Assembly: GCA_900316855.1 (NCBI GenBank)
Contig: ONEK01000007.1
Coordinates: 145,356 to 209,355 of the forward strand
From: an uncultured Lachnospiraceae bacterium
GTDB taxonomy: Bacteria; Bacillota; Clostridia; Lachnospirales; Lachnospiraceae
Reading direction: 5' to 3'
Length of the DNA: 64,000 nt
Positions 24,601 through 31,243 of this stretch are shown piece by piece (positions within the stretch are counted from its first letter, which is position 1; every line of letters begins with the position of its first letter). A program made the position numbers and the translations under genes. The notes beneath the pieces were generated by a model. The model was not told the DNA's origin. It ran no database searches and saw nothing but the letters and a program-made list of their open reading frames with translations.

Positions 24601-25910
24601 TCCGGAAGGTCCCGTTCACGCAAGAGATGTTCGAGGAGAAATATACGATCCTGTGCCCGCAGATGTCGCCGATTCACTTCGACCTGATCGAGCCTGCGGC
24701 CCGGTCCTGCGGCTACAACCTCGTCGTCCTGAAAAACGACAACCGCAAGGCGGTCGATTACGGCCTGAAATATGTCAACAACGACGCCTGCTATCCGTCG
24801 CTCTACGTCGTGGGACAGTTCATGGAGGCGCTGGATTCGGGCAAATATGACCCTGATCACACGGCGATCGTCATGTCCCAGACGGGCGGCGGCTGCCGCG
24901 CCTCGAACTATATCGGCTTTATCCGCCGCGCGCTGAAGAAGGCGGGCATGGAGCAGATTCCGGTCATCTCCGCAAACCTCTCCGGCCTTGAGAGCAATCC
25001 GGGATTCAAAATCACGTTCCCGTTTGTGACACGCCTTGCGTTCGCCGTTGTATTCGGCGACGTCATGATGAAATGCATTTACCGGATACGCCCGTACGAG
25101 CTTGAAAAGGGTGCGACGGACGCCGTGCATCAGAAGTGGCTGAAGACCTGCACGGACTTCCTCGTCGGCATGAAGGGCCTGCCTCTTAAAAGGGTGCAGA
25201 AAATGTGCGATGAGATGATCCGCGACTTCGATTCCATCCCCATCGATGAGAGCCTGAAAAAGCCCCGGGTCGGCGTCGTCGGCGAAATCCTGGTGAAATA
25301 TTCCTACGCCGCGAACAACCACCTCGTGGAGACGCTCGAGCGCGAGGGAGCGGAGGCAGTTGTGCCCGACCTCATGGGCTTCATGCTGTACTGCTTCTAC
25401 AACCAGATTTACAAGGCGGAATATCTCGGCACGAGTAAGAGGACGTCGCTCCTGATGAGCGCCGCCATCCACCTCATCGAGGACGTCGTGCTCCGGCCCA
25501 TCAACCGCTCGTATGAGAGGAGCCGGCACTTCGAGCCGTCTTCCTCGATCTACACGCTCGTGGATTACGCAAAGCCGATCGTCTCCATCGGAAACCAGAC
25601 CGGCGAGGGATGGTTCCTCACCGGCGAGATGGTGGAGCTCATCCGTTCCGGTGTGCCCAACATCATCTGCATCCAGCCGTTCGGGTGCCTGCCGAACCAC
25701 GTCGTCGGCAAGGGCGTACAGAAGAAGGTGAGAAAGCTCTATCCGGAAGCCAACATCGCTTCCGTCGATTATGATCCGGGCGCATCCGAGGTCAACCAGC
25801 TCAACCGCATCAAGCTCCTCCTGGCAGGTGCCGTGAAAAACCTGCAGCGGCAGGAAGCGGAGGCAGAAAGCTTTCACCCGGAGGATGAAACCGAAAGGCC
25901 CGTTGCCTGA
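21609..25910 (+). CDS. Large activase/dehydratase-type protein: two BcrA/HgdC ATPase domains, DUF2229 and HgdB-like region
   Basis: A 1433-residue protein. Domain 1 (residues 6-290) has LGIDVGSTTVKAV, ELGGEDAKIMYF and GTCAGGTGSF, with C128 and C167 placed like the cluster ligands of HgdC. Domain 2 (320-580) repeats this with LGIDAGSTTTKLAL, LDIGGQDMKCI, NEACSSGCGSF and GTRCTVF. A DUF2229 segment follows with C608, C611, C615 and C634, then a long HgdB/double-cubane-like region to the end. Such activases use ATP to send low-potential electrons to an iron-sulfur partner; the substrate of these fused proteins is not known to me. The start is GTG after GAGGTAA. No dehydratase subunits or CoA-transferase lie nearby. 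Confidence 0.85.
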   Translation: MISKDYTLGIDVGSTTVKAVLLDSGRHLLFGDYRRHHAEIRQTLYQILLEIHDKYGNITVHPVITGSGGLSIANYLKIPFIQEVVAEASAIQEIAPKTDVAIELGGEDAKIMYFNENGNVEERMNGTCAGGTGSFIDQMASLLQTDAKGLNEYAKNYQSLYTIAARCGVFAKSDIQPLINDGATKEDLAASIFQSVVIQMISGLAQGKPIRGHVAFLGGPLHFLTQLKQAFIRTLKLDDEHIIEVENSHLFPAMGSAMNAKEDVSFRLDDLIEAASHPMKMEFEVARMDPLFADEDEYRAFRARHDQYKVKTGALKEYRGRAFLGIDAGSTTTKLALVGEDGQLLYSFYSGNNGSPINTAIRSIRELDHLLPAGVTICGGCSTGYGEALLKSAFRLDWGEVETIAHYYGASYFDPNVDCILDIGGQDMKCIRIRNGAVDSVTLNEACSSGCGSFIETFAKSLGYSVQDFAKAALFAEHPIDLGTRCTVFMNSRVKQAQKEGASVADISAGLAYSVIKNALFKVMKVSSAEELGANIVVQGGTFYNDGVLRALEKIANGHVIRPDIAGIMGAFGAALIARERCEEGKPSTMLSFEEIENLTYETTLSNCGRCNNNCRLTNIHFSDGRKFISGNRCERGLGLELKGNGIPNLYAYKMRRIFGYKPLTRKEALRGTVGIPRVLNIYENYPFWYTFFTKLQYRVVLSPPSTHKIYEMGIESIPSESACYPAKITHGHVEWLIRHDVDFIFYPSLFYERKEFGDADNHYNCPIVSSYPENIANNVEAIVNGEVKFVHPFLAFTDLKAVTGGLLRAFPDLPEKEVIAASRDAWEELGHTRRDIQQEGEKVLRFMEDNHVKGIVLAGRPYHLDPEINHGIPEMINSYGFAVLSEDSISHLAKPERPLTVLDQWMYHSRLYAAASFVKTRDDLDLIQLNSFGCGVDAVTTDQVNDILSGSDKIYTCLKIDEVNNLGAARIRVRSLIAAIHIRDRRNKKRTIRSSAIRKVPFTQEMFEEKYTILCPQMSPIHFDLIEPAARSCGYNLVVLKNDNRKAVDYGLKYVNNDACYPSLYVVGQFMEALDSGKYDPDHTAIVMSQTGGGCRASNYIGFIRRALKKAGMEQIPVISANLSGLESNPGFKITFPFVTRLAFAVVFGDVMMKCIYRIRPYELEKGATDAVHQKWLKTCTDFLVGMKGLPLKRVQKMCDEMIRDFDSIPIDESLKKPRVGVVGEILVKYSYAANNHLVETLEREGAEAVVPDLMGFMLYCFYNQIYKAEYLGTSKRTSLLMSAAIHLIEDVVLRPINRSYERSRHFEPSSSIYTLVDYAKPIVSIGNQTGEGWFLTGEMVELIRSGVPNIICIQPFGCLPNHVVGKGVQKKVRKLYPEANIASVDYDPGASEVNQLNRIKLLLAGAVKNLQRQEAEAESFHPEDETERPVA

Positions 25911-25924
25911 TTCGTGACCATACA

Positions 25925-25977
25925 CAGGAAACCATCTTCGCGGATTTTCCGTGATGGATGCCTGCTGACGCAGGCAT
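25925..25977. repeat. Double-hairpin dispersed repeat
   Basis: The first hairpin pairs GGAAACC-type with GGATTTTCC sequence. The second pairs ATGCCTGC (25958-25965) with GCAGGCAT (25970-25977) around TGAC. Nearly the same composite sequence occurs inverted at 56743-56797. It lies just after the activase stop. Confidence 0.75.
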
Positions 25978-25992
25978 GGGAGGTAAGTATGA

Positions 25993-26035
25993 AAATCCCG
26001 CGGGAGCCCGTGACAACAGGTCTCCCGCGGGATTT
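25993..26035. terminator. Bidirectional terminator between the activase gene and glyA
   Basis: A perfect 14-bp stem, AAATCCCGCGGGAG with CTCCCGCGGGATTT, around a 15-base loop. The stem ends in A/T on both sides, so it can serve the rightward activase gene and the leftward glyA, whose stop is about 90 bases away. Confidence 0.8.
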
Positions 26036-26125
26036 CCTATGCAGTGTTTTCTGGCAGGCTCAAAGCGGTTTGTGTCCGGAAGCCTGATGGCCTGCGGCGG
26101 CATACGAATTGCTCAGCAATCTGCC

Positions 26126-27364
26126 TCAGATGAGCGGGTACTTCGCCGTGATGGAGGCAACGATGCCCTTCGCCTCCTCAATGCCGTCCTCCTTCTTATG
26201 AATGACAACGGCGATGGCCTGTGCAAGGCGGTCGATATCGTCCTCCTTCAGGCCCCTCGTCGTCACGGCAGGGGTGCCGAGGCGGATACCGGACGTCACG
26301 AACGGCGAACGCTTCTCGTTCGGGATCGTATTCTTGTTGGCGGTGATGTGTGCCTCGTCGAGCCATGTCTCGACTTCCTTGCCCGTCAGGTCATCCTTCG
26401 TTAAGTCGATGAGCATGAGGTGGTTATCGGTTCCGCCGGAGACGATGTCGACGCCCCGGTTCATGAGACCGGCTGCGAGCGCCTTCGCGTTCTTCAGGAT
26501 CTGCTCCTGATACGTCCGGAATGAGGGATCCAGAGCCTCCTTGAAGCAGACAGCCTTGCCGGCAATGACATGCTCGAGCGGGCCGCCCTGAATGCCGGGG
26601 AACACGGCCTTGTTCAGCTTGTGCTCCTTCGCGAACTCCTCAGACGAGAGGATGAGTCCGCCCCTGGGTCCGCGCAGCGTCTTGTGGGTTGTCGTGGTCA
26701 CGACATCGCACCACGGGAACGGTGACGGATGAAGCCCTGCGGCAACGAGGCCGGCGATGTGCGCGATATCCGCCATCAGGATGGCGCCGCAGGCATCTGC
26801 CGCCTCACGGAATTTCGCGAAATCGATCGTCCTCGCGTAAGCGGAGGCGCCCGCGATGATGAGCTTCGGCTTCGTCTCAATCGCGATGCGCTTGAGCGCG
26901 TCATAGTCGATGAAGCCGTTCTCATCGACACCGTAGGGAACGACATTGAAATAATGTCCGGAAATGTTGGCCGGCGAGCCGTGCGTCAGATGACCGCCCT
27001 GGGACAGGTTCATGCCCATCAGGGTATCGCCGGGCTCCAGCAGCGCGTACTCCACGGCGAGGTTTGCCTGTGCGCCGGAATGAGGCTGAACATTGGCCCA
27101 GGTGCAGTGAAACAGCTCCTTCGCCCTCTCGATGGCAAGCGTTTCCACGACGTCCACATACTGGCATCCGCCGTAATAGCGGTGTCCCGGATAGCCCTCC
27201 GCGTACTTGTTGGTCAGGGGGCTGCCCATGGCTGCCATGACCGCTTTGCTGACCCAGTTCTCCGATGCGATCAGCTCCAGATGATCGTTCTGGCGCCGCA
27301 TCTCGTCCTCAATCGCCTTCGCGATCTCGGGGTCCACTTTCCTGACTTCATCGAGTGAATACAT
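26126..27364 (-). CDS. glyA: Serine hydroxymethyltransferase
   Basis: A 412-residue PLP enzyme that interconverts serine and glycine with tetrahydrofolate, the main one-carbon source. Diagnostic segments are [37 protein letters not shown], and the Schiff-base lysine region [14 protein letters not shown]. The length is normal. ATG follows AAAGGAGG. It is monocistronic by layout, with its own extended -10 promoter and a shared terminator downstream. No T-box or glycine riboswitch was recognised upstream. Confidence 0.97.
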   Translation of the reverse strand: MYSLDEVRKVDPEIAKAIEDEMRRQNDHLELIASENWVSKAVMAAMGSPLTNKYAEGYPGHRYYGGCQYVDVVETLAIERAKELFHCTWANVQPHSGAQANLAVEYALLEPGDTLMGMNLSQGGHLTHGSPANISGHYFNVVPYGVDENGFIDYDALKRIAIETKPKLIIAGASAYARTIDFAKFREAADACGAILMADIAHIAGLVAAGLHPSPFPWCDVVTTTTHKTLRGPRGGLILSSEEFAKEHKLNKAVFPGIQGGPLEHVIAGKAVCFKEALDPSFRTYQEQILKNAKALAAGLMNRGVDIVSGGTDNHLMLIDLTKDDLTGKEVETWLDEAHITANKNTIPNEKRSPFVTSGIRLGTPAVTTRGLKEDDIDRLAQAIAVVIHKKEDGIEEAKGIVASITAKYPLI

Positions 27365-27431
27365 TTACTGCCCTCCTTTGGGTTTTTCAGTTTCCGGTTC
27401 CTGCCTCCTCCGGCAGGCTGCACATTGATTC

Positions 27432-27440
27432 AGTATAGCA
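27432..27440 (-). promoter_or_regulatory. Extended -10 promoter of glyA
   Basis: On the minus strand TGC-TATACT is an extended -10 element (TGnTATAAT type) about 70 bases before the glyA ATG. No good -35 lies at 16-18 bases, which is common for extended -10 promoters. Confidence 0.5.
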
Positions 27441-27463
27441 CATTCCCTGTCATGTTCGGGTCA

Positions 27464-27510
27464 GGGTGTCAGAAGTATCTGCCGGGATAAAACAACATAC
27501 AGAATTCGTG
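27464..27510. repeat. Degenerate copy of the 21260/46514 repeat
   Basis: The sequence GGGTGTCAGAAGTAT, then AACATACAGAATTCG, aligns without gaps by eye with the first half of the 80-bp repeat at 21260 and 46514, with clear decay. It lies just upstream of the glyA promoter in the gap between glyA and the PAP2 gene (27365-27677). Confidence 0.55.
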
Positions 27511-27516
27511 AAATCT

Positions 27517-27542
27517 ACCAAAAAAGCTTGAGCATTTTTGGT
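27517..27542. other. A/T-rich hairpin
   Basis: ACCAAAAAAGC pairs with GCATTTTTGGT across a TTGA loop with one A-A mismatch. It is locally AT-rich compared with the rest of the window. It may be a terminator relic or part of the adjoining repeat. Confidence 0.5.
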
Positions 27543-27579
27543 AAAAGTTTTAAGATACCCGTTAAGAAAGCTGCTGTGT

Positions 27580-27631
27580 GTGAAACCGCCTTCGCGGATT
27601 TCACCCGGCAAATGCCTGCCGGCGCGGGCAT
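27580..27631. repeat. Double-hairpin dispersed repeat, diverged copy
   Basis: GTGAAACCGC pairs with GCGGATTTCAC (27594-27604), then ATGCCTGC (27612-27619) pairs with GCGGGCAT (27624-27631), allowing one T-G pair. It has the same layout as the copies near 25925 and 56743. It ends 46 bases before the PAP2 start codon. Confidence 0.7.
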
Positions 27632-27677
27632 ACAGGTGATTTGAATGCCAGCGGACTGCACCGGAGGGAAGGAAGCT

Positions 27678-28403
27678 ATGAGAACGGTTTGTATCTATAC
27701 AAGAAAAGATTTCCGGGGAAAGCCCCTGCTGCAGAGGATCCGGATGGCCTGGGAATACTCCCGGGAGTCCTGGACGATGTTCCTGTTCTTCGGGATTTAC
27801 ATGACATCCTTCACGTTTCTGGAGCGGGTGAACCGGCTCCATTATACGGTTATCCACATGGCGCTCGATGACAGCATCCCGTTTGTGGAGCAGTTCGTCA
27901 TCCCTTATTTCCTGTGGTTTCCGTTCATCATCTTCAACGTCGCCTACTTCTACTTCTACGACAGGAGAATGTACCACAACGTGGCGTCAACGCTCATTAT
28001 GGGCATGTCCGTCATGATCATCGTGTCCATCGTGTTTCCGAACATCCAGTACCTGAGGCCGGAGGTCATGCCGCGCGACAATATTTTCACCCGGATGGTA
28101 ACCCGGCTGTACGCGGGTGACACACCGACGAATATCTGCCCCAGCATCCATGTCTACAACACGCTGTGCATCCTGGCAGGACTTGCGCACGGAAACCAGT
28201 ACCTCGCGAAATGCCGTGCCTACCGCTGGCCGATGAACATCCTGGGCATCCTGATCATCCTCTCGACCATGTTCATCAAGCAGCACTCCGTCCTCGACGT
28301 TGTGTGTGCGTTCATTATGATGGCGTGCACATATGTCCTCGTCTACCGCTATGATATTATCCTCGTATCCAGAAAGCGGCGCGAAACCCTCCTCGATGCG
28401 TGA
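27678..28403 (+). CDS. PAP2-superfamily membrane phosphatase or transferase
   Basis: About 241 residues with five or six membrane segments. The phosphatase motifs are partly visible: CPSIHVYNT holds the PSxH motif, and STMFIKQHSVLDVV holds the terminal His-x3-Asp. The Arg expected in SRxxxxxHxxxD is not present, so it resembles inositolphosphotransferase or PAP2-like variants more than a classical lipid phosphatase. A candidate LRPEVMPRDN stretch precedes motif 2. I start at the ATG at 27678, 3 bases after GGAAG within a GGAGGGAAGGAAG tract. It is a single gene bounded by repeats and a terminator. Confidence 0.8.
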   Translation: MRTVCIYTRKDFRGKPLLQRIRMAWEYSRESWTMFLFFGIYMTSFTFLERVNRLHYTVIHMALDDSIPFVEQFVIPYFLWFPFIIFNVAYFYFYDRRMYHNVASTLIMGMSVMIIVSIVFPNIQYLRPEVMPRDNIFTRMVTRLYAGDTPTNICPSIHVYNTLCILAGLAHGNQYLAKCRAYRWPMNILGILIILSTMFIKQHSVLDVVCAFIMMACTYVLVYRYDIILVSRKRRETLLDA

Positions 28404-28462
28404 CACCCCGCGTCAGGCCTGTATGATTTTATCTCCGGGCAGTAATTTCCGCCGAATTCATA

Positions 28463-28506
28463 AGAAAGGATCCGCATCCACTTTCCTGTGAATGCGGATC
28501 CTTTCT
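28463..28506. terminator. Bidirectional terminator between PAP2 gene and glycosyltransferase
   Basis: A perfect 15-bp stem, AGAAAGGATCCGCAT with ATGCGGATCCTTTCT, around a 14-base loop. It lies between two convergent stops, 60 bases after one and 15 after the other. Confidence 0.85.
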
Positions 28507-28520
28507 CCGGTTCGCCTTCG

Positions 28521-29552
28521 TCAGTTGAAATTGAAAAAATGCCGCACGATCTTGTAGGCCTCGACGGTGAGCTTTCGCGCGCCGCGGTTGTGCGTGTTCA
28601 TGGCCACTCCGAAAATGCCCCAGCGAAGCTTCATGTACAGAATGTAATCCTTTTCCTTTAAGTACTTCCACAGCTCGTCCTTCTTCTGCAGGTTCTCCTT
28701 CGTATTGGAGACCAGAGCGAGGACAGACGAGATCGTGGTGATGATCTCGAGATAATTGTACATGTAGTTCCGGCACGCGCGGTGGGCATTGATGCGGGCC
28801 TGATTGTCGCGGTCCGTGAAGTAATCGATCATGAGCCTGTTCACCCGGATCTGCTGGTCCAGTCTGCCGATCATCACCTTCTGGTTCACGGACTGGTCCG
28901 ACCTTCCGATGTAGTAATAGTACAGATTGATGTCCATGTAATACATGCTGCGGACATACGGAAGGGGATCGAACACATAGATATTGTCCACGTAGAAGCA
29001 GTGCTCCGGCAGCTGCAGGCCGCACTCGCGCAGCAGCTTCGTACGGAAGATCACCGAATGCATCAGGATGTAATGGCCCTTGCGGAAATGACCCACCTCA
29101 TCCCAGGTGAACAGACGGTCCGTCGGAAGGGCGCCGCGGTACTGCATCACCTTGTGCCGCTCCTCGCCCTCCTTGTTGTATACGTAATTGCAGATCATCA
29201 TATCGAGCTGCGGCGCACCGCCCGAGAGCTCGCGCAGCTTTTCGAGCACCTTTTTGTAGGAGCTCTCCCTGAGCCAGTCATCGGAATCCACTACCTTGAA
29301 AAACTGTCCCGTCGCATTCGCGATGCCGGTATTGACCGCCGAGCCGTGGCCGCCGTTCTCCTTGTGAATGACCCGGACGATATTCGGGTTCAGCGTCTGG
29401 TACTGGTCCGCTATCCTCGCTGTCCCGTCCGTCGACCCGTCGTCGACGATAATGATTTCCACATCATCCCCGCCGACGAGCAGGGAATCAATGCATTTGG
29501 ACATATAGGCCTCTGAGTTGTAGCAGGGCACGGTTAACGTCAGAAGTTTCAT
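28521..29552 (-). CDS. Family 2 glycosyltransferase
   Basis: A soluble 343-residue GT-A enzyme starting LLTLTVPCYNSEAYM, with IIIVDDGSTDGT and the metal-binding VDSDDW region. The C-terminal half is helical without a membrane anchor. This group usually adds sugars in capsule, teichoic acid or glycolipid synthesis; the substrate is unknown. The ATG at 29550-29552 follows GAGGTG and overlaps the stop of the DUF1653 gene (ATGA). It is the last gene of the comEA-to-glycosyltransferase run. Confidence 0.88.
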   Translation of the reverse strand: MKLLTLTVPCYNSEAYMSKCIDSLLVGGDDVEIIIVDDGSTDGTARIADQYQTLNPNIVRVIHKENGGHGSAVNTGIANATGQFFKVVDSDDWLRESSYKKVLEKLRELSGGAPQLDMMICNYVYNKEGEERHKVMQYRGALPTDRLFTWDEVGHFRKGHYILMHSVIFRTKLLRECGLQLPEHCFYVDNIYVFDPLPYVRSMYYMDINLYYYYIGRSDQSVNQKVMIGRLDQQIRVNRLMIDYFTDRDNQARINAHRACRNYMYNYLEIITTISSVLALVSNTKENLQKKDELWKYLKEKDYILYMKLRWGIFGVAMNTHNRGARKLTVEAYKIVRHFFNFN

Positions 29553-30064
29553 GGTTTCACCTCGTATCTGCGGATTGTGATCAGGCATTCCTTCAGGTCG
29601 TCGAAGCGGGCAGCGACATCGCCCTTGTCAATCTCCAGCCCCGAAGCGAGCGCCATGGTGTCAATCATGTCATTCGTAACTCTCGGACGGAGCTCACTCA
29701 GTATATCAAGTTTTTCATCTGTTGTCCCCGCATCGAGAAATTTCTCCACGAGAGGATCGAGCACATATCCGGAGTCATCTGCCTGCCCGCTCCCGGAAGA
29801 AGTCTCCCCGTCCCGCACCGGCTCCTGCGGCCTGACGGACGCCGGAGCCGCTTTCACGGTTTCCTCTCCGGATGGCACAAAAGGCACTGCCCTTTGCAGG
29901 AACCGCTCCCTGTTCTCCGCCAGGATGCGCATCGGCCCCGACAGCTCCTGGTAAACGATGAGCTTCTCGTGATCCTCCGCGCGCTCACACGCAAGCAGGA
30001 CCTGGATGTGTTTCCCGTCCTTTGTCACAAACTGTTCGAACCCATTCGGATTTTCCTGACGCAT
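29549..30064 (-). CDS. DUF1653-type small protein
   Basis: A 171-residue protein. Residues 8-55 (QFVTKDGKHIQVLLACERAE, then KLIVYQELSGP) resemble DUF1653, a small beta domain of unknown function. A Pro/Ser/Glu-rich linker follows, then a helical C-terminal domain (DPLVEKFLDAGTTDEKLDIL, later DDLKECLITIRRYEV) that I recall accompanying DUF1653 in Lachnospiraceae. The ATG at 30062-30064 follows AAGGAAG. It sits 22 bases after holA and is translationally coupled to the glycosyltransferase. Function unknown. Confidence 0.75.
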   Translation of the reverse strand: MRQENPNGFEQFVTKDGKHIQVLLACERAEDHEKLIVYQELSGPMRILAENRERFLQRAVPFVPSGEETVKAAPASVRPQEPVRDGETSSGSGQADDSGYVLDPLVEKFLDAGTTDEKLDILSELRPRVTNDMIDTMALASGLEIDKGDVAARFDDLKECLITIRRYEVKP

Positions 30065-30086
30065 GGCACTTCCTTCTTTTCTGTCC

Positions 30087-31124
30087 TCAGAACTTGGTTC
30101 CCGAGTATACGACGATGAGCTTCTCCACGGCAAGCCGTGCATCGATCCTGCCCCGCTTGTAATCTGTGTCCGCCTGCACGCAGTCCTGCAGCGCATGGAT
30201 GAGACCGCGCTGCGTGTAGCCGCGAAGGCACGGCTGCAGCCGGTTCTCGAGAACCCACGGGTTGATGTGAAGTATGGAAGCGATCTCCCCCGGGGGAGTC
30301 CTCCTCTGCATCAGCTCCCCGATCTGCAGCAGCTGGTTGAACTGACGGATCATCAGTGACAGGATGACCTGCGGCGGCGTCTGCAGCCGGATCAGGTCCA
30401 TGTAGATGTGCAGCGCCTCCTTCCGGTCCGTCCGCGCAATCGCGCTGATCATGTCAAAGATCCGGTCCTGCACCACAACGGAGCAGACCGCCTCCACGTC
30501 CGCGCCTGTGACCTCCTTCCGGTCCCCGCAGTACGAGATGAGCTTGCCAGCTTCGCTTTGGATATTCAGCATATCCGTGCCGGTCCGCTTCAGAAATCCG
30601 GCAAGGACAGGCCCGGAAATCGACATGCCGGCATCCGCGAATTCCTTCCTTGCAAAATCCCGGATGACGCCCTCCTCCGGTGCGCTGCAGTCCATCACAA
30701 AGCCGAGCTTCGCAATTCTTTTGTACAGGGCGGTTGTTTTGTTGGGAGCCGGCTCCACAAAGACGAGCGTGCAGAAATCCGGTATGGTCTCAAGCGCCTT
30801 CAGCAGGGGATCCGTGTCCCCGCCCTTTCCGAAAACCCAGGAATTCTCGAGGATCACAAGACGCCTCGGTGCCAGGAACGGCATCGTCTGCAGAAGGTCC
30901 GCAACCTCCGGCAGGCTGAACTCATTTCCTGTAAACAGTGCGGTATTCATCTGGTCCTCCGGCCCGGTGACGGCATTCCGGAGCTCGTCTCTGAACCGCG
31001 AGCGCAGGTAATCCTGCCCGCCGCAGATCATGTAGACGCGGCGGAAATCCTGCTCCCGGATCTGCCGCTCCAGCTCGTTATGAAGTTCTGTGAAGGAACT
31101 GCCTGACCGGCTTTTTTTCGCCAC
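30087..31124 (-). CDS. holA: DNA polymerase III delta subunit
   Basis: A 345-residue clamp-loader subunit that opens the beta sliding clamp. Segments such as RRVYMICGGQDYLRSRFRDE, PFLAPRRLVILENSWVFGKG and SYCGDRKEVTGADVEAV match the HolA fold. I use a GTG start at 31122-31124, 7 to 8 bases after AAGGTAAGGGG. An upstream ATG at 31245-31247 overlaps the comEC stop (ATGA) and would add 41 low-complexity residues (KQSGGVQSPGKSAENT), which I consider unlikely but possible. comEC followed by holA is a common Firmicutes order. Confidence 0.9.
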   Translation of the reverse strand: MAKKSRSGSSFTELHNELERQIREQDFRRVYMICGGQDYLRSRFRDELRNAVTGPEDQMNTALFTGNEFSLPEVADLLQTMPFLAPRRLVILENSWVFGKGGDTDPLLKALETIPDFCTLVFVEPAPNKTTALYKRIAKLGFVMDCSAPEEGVIRDFARKEFADAGMSISGPVLAGFLKRTGTDMLNIQSEAGKLISYCGDRKEVTGADVEAVCSVVVQDRIFDMISAIARTDRKEALHIYMDLIRLQTPPQVILSLMIRQFNQLLQIGELMQRRTPPGEIASILHINPWVLENRLQPCLRGYTQRGLIHALQDCVQADTDYKRGRIDARLAVEKLIVVYSGTKF

Positions 31125-31243
31125 GATCGACCCCTTACCTTTCTGTTTTGTGTTTTCCGCACTTTTGCCGGGGCTTTGCACGCCGCCGGACTGTTTCTGC
31201 TCCCTATCATACTCCCCCGGGCGCCGGAACACGAATTTCACTT

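Noticed and set aside
26096..26125. CATACGAATTGCTCAGCAAT near the glyA stop as another repeat copy
   Set aside because: It resembles the hairpin part of the 80-bp repeat over fewer than 20 bases, too short to claim.
27365..27677. Possible T-box or glycine riboswitch upstream of glyA
   Set aside because: No T-box AGGGTGG-type motif, specifier loop or glycine-aptamer helices are visible; the region is explained by repeats and an extended -10 promoter.
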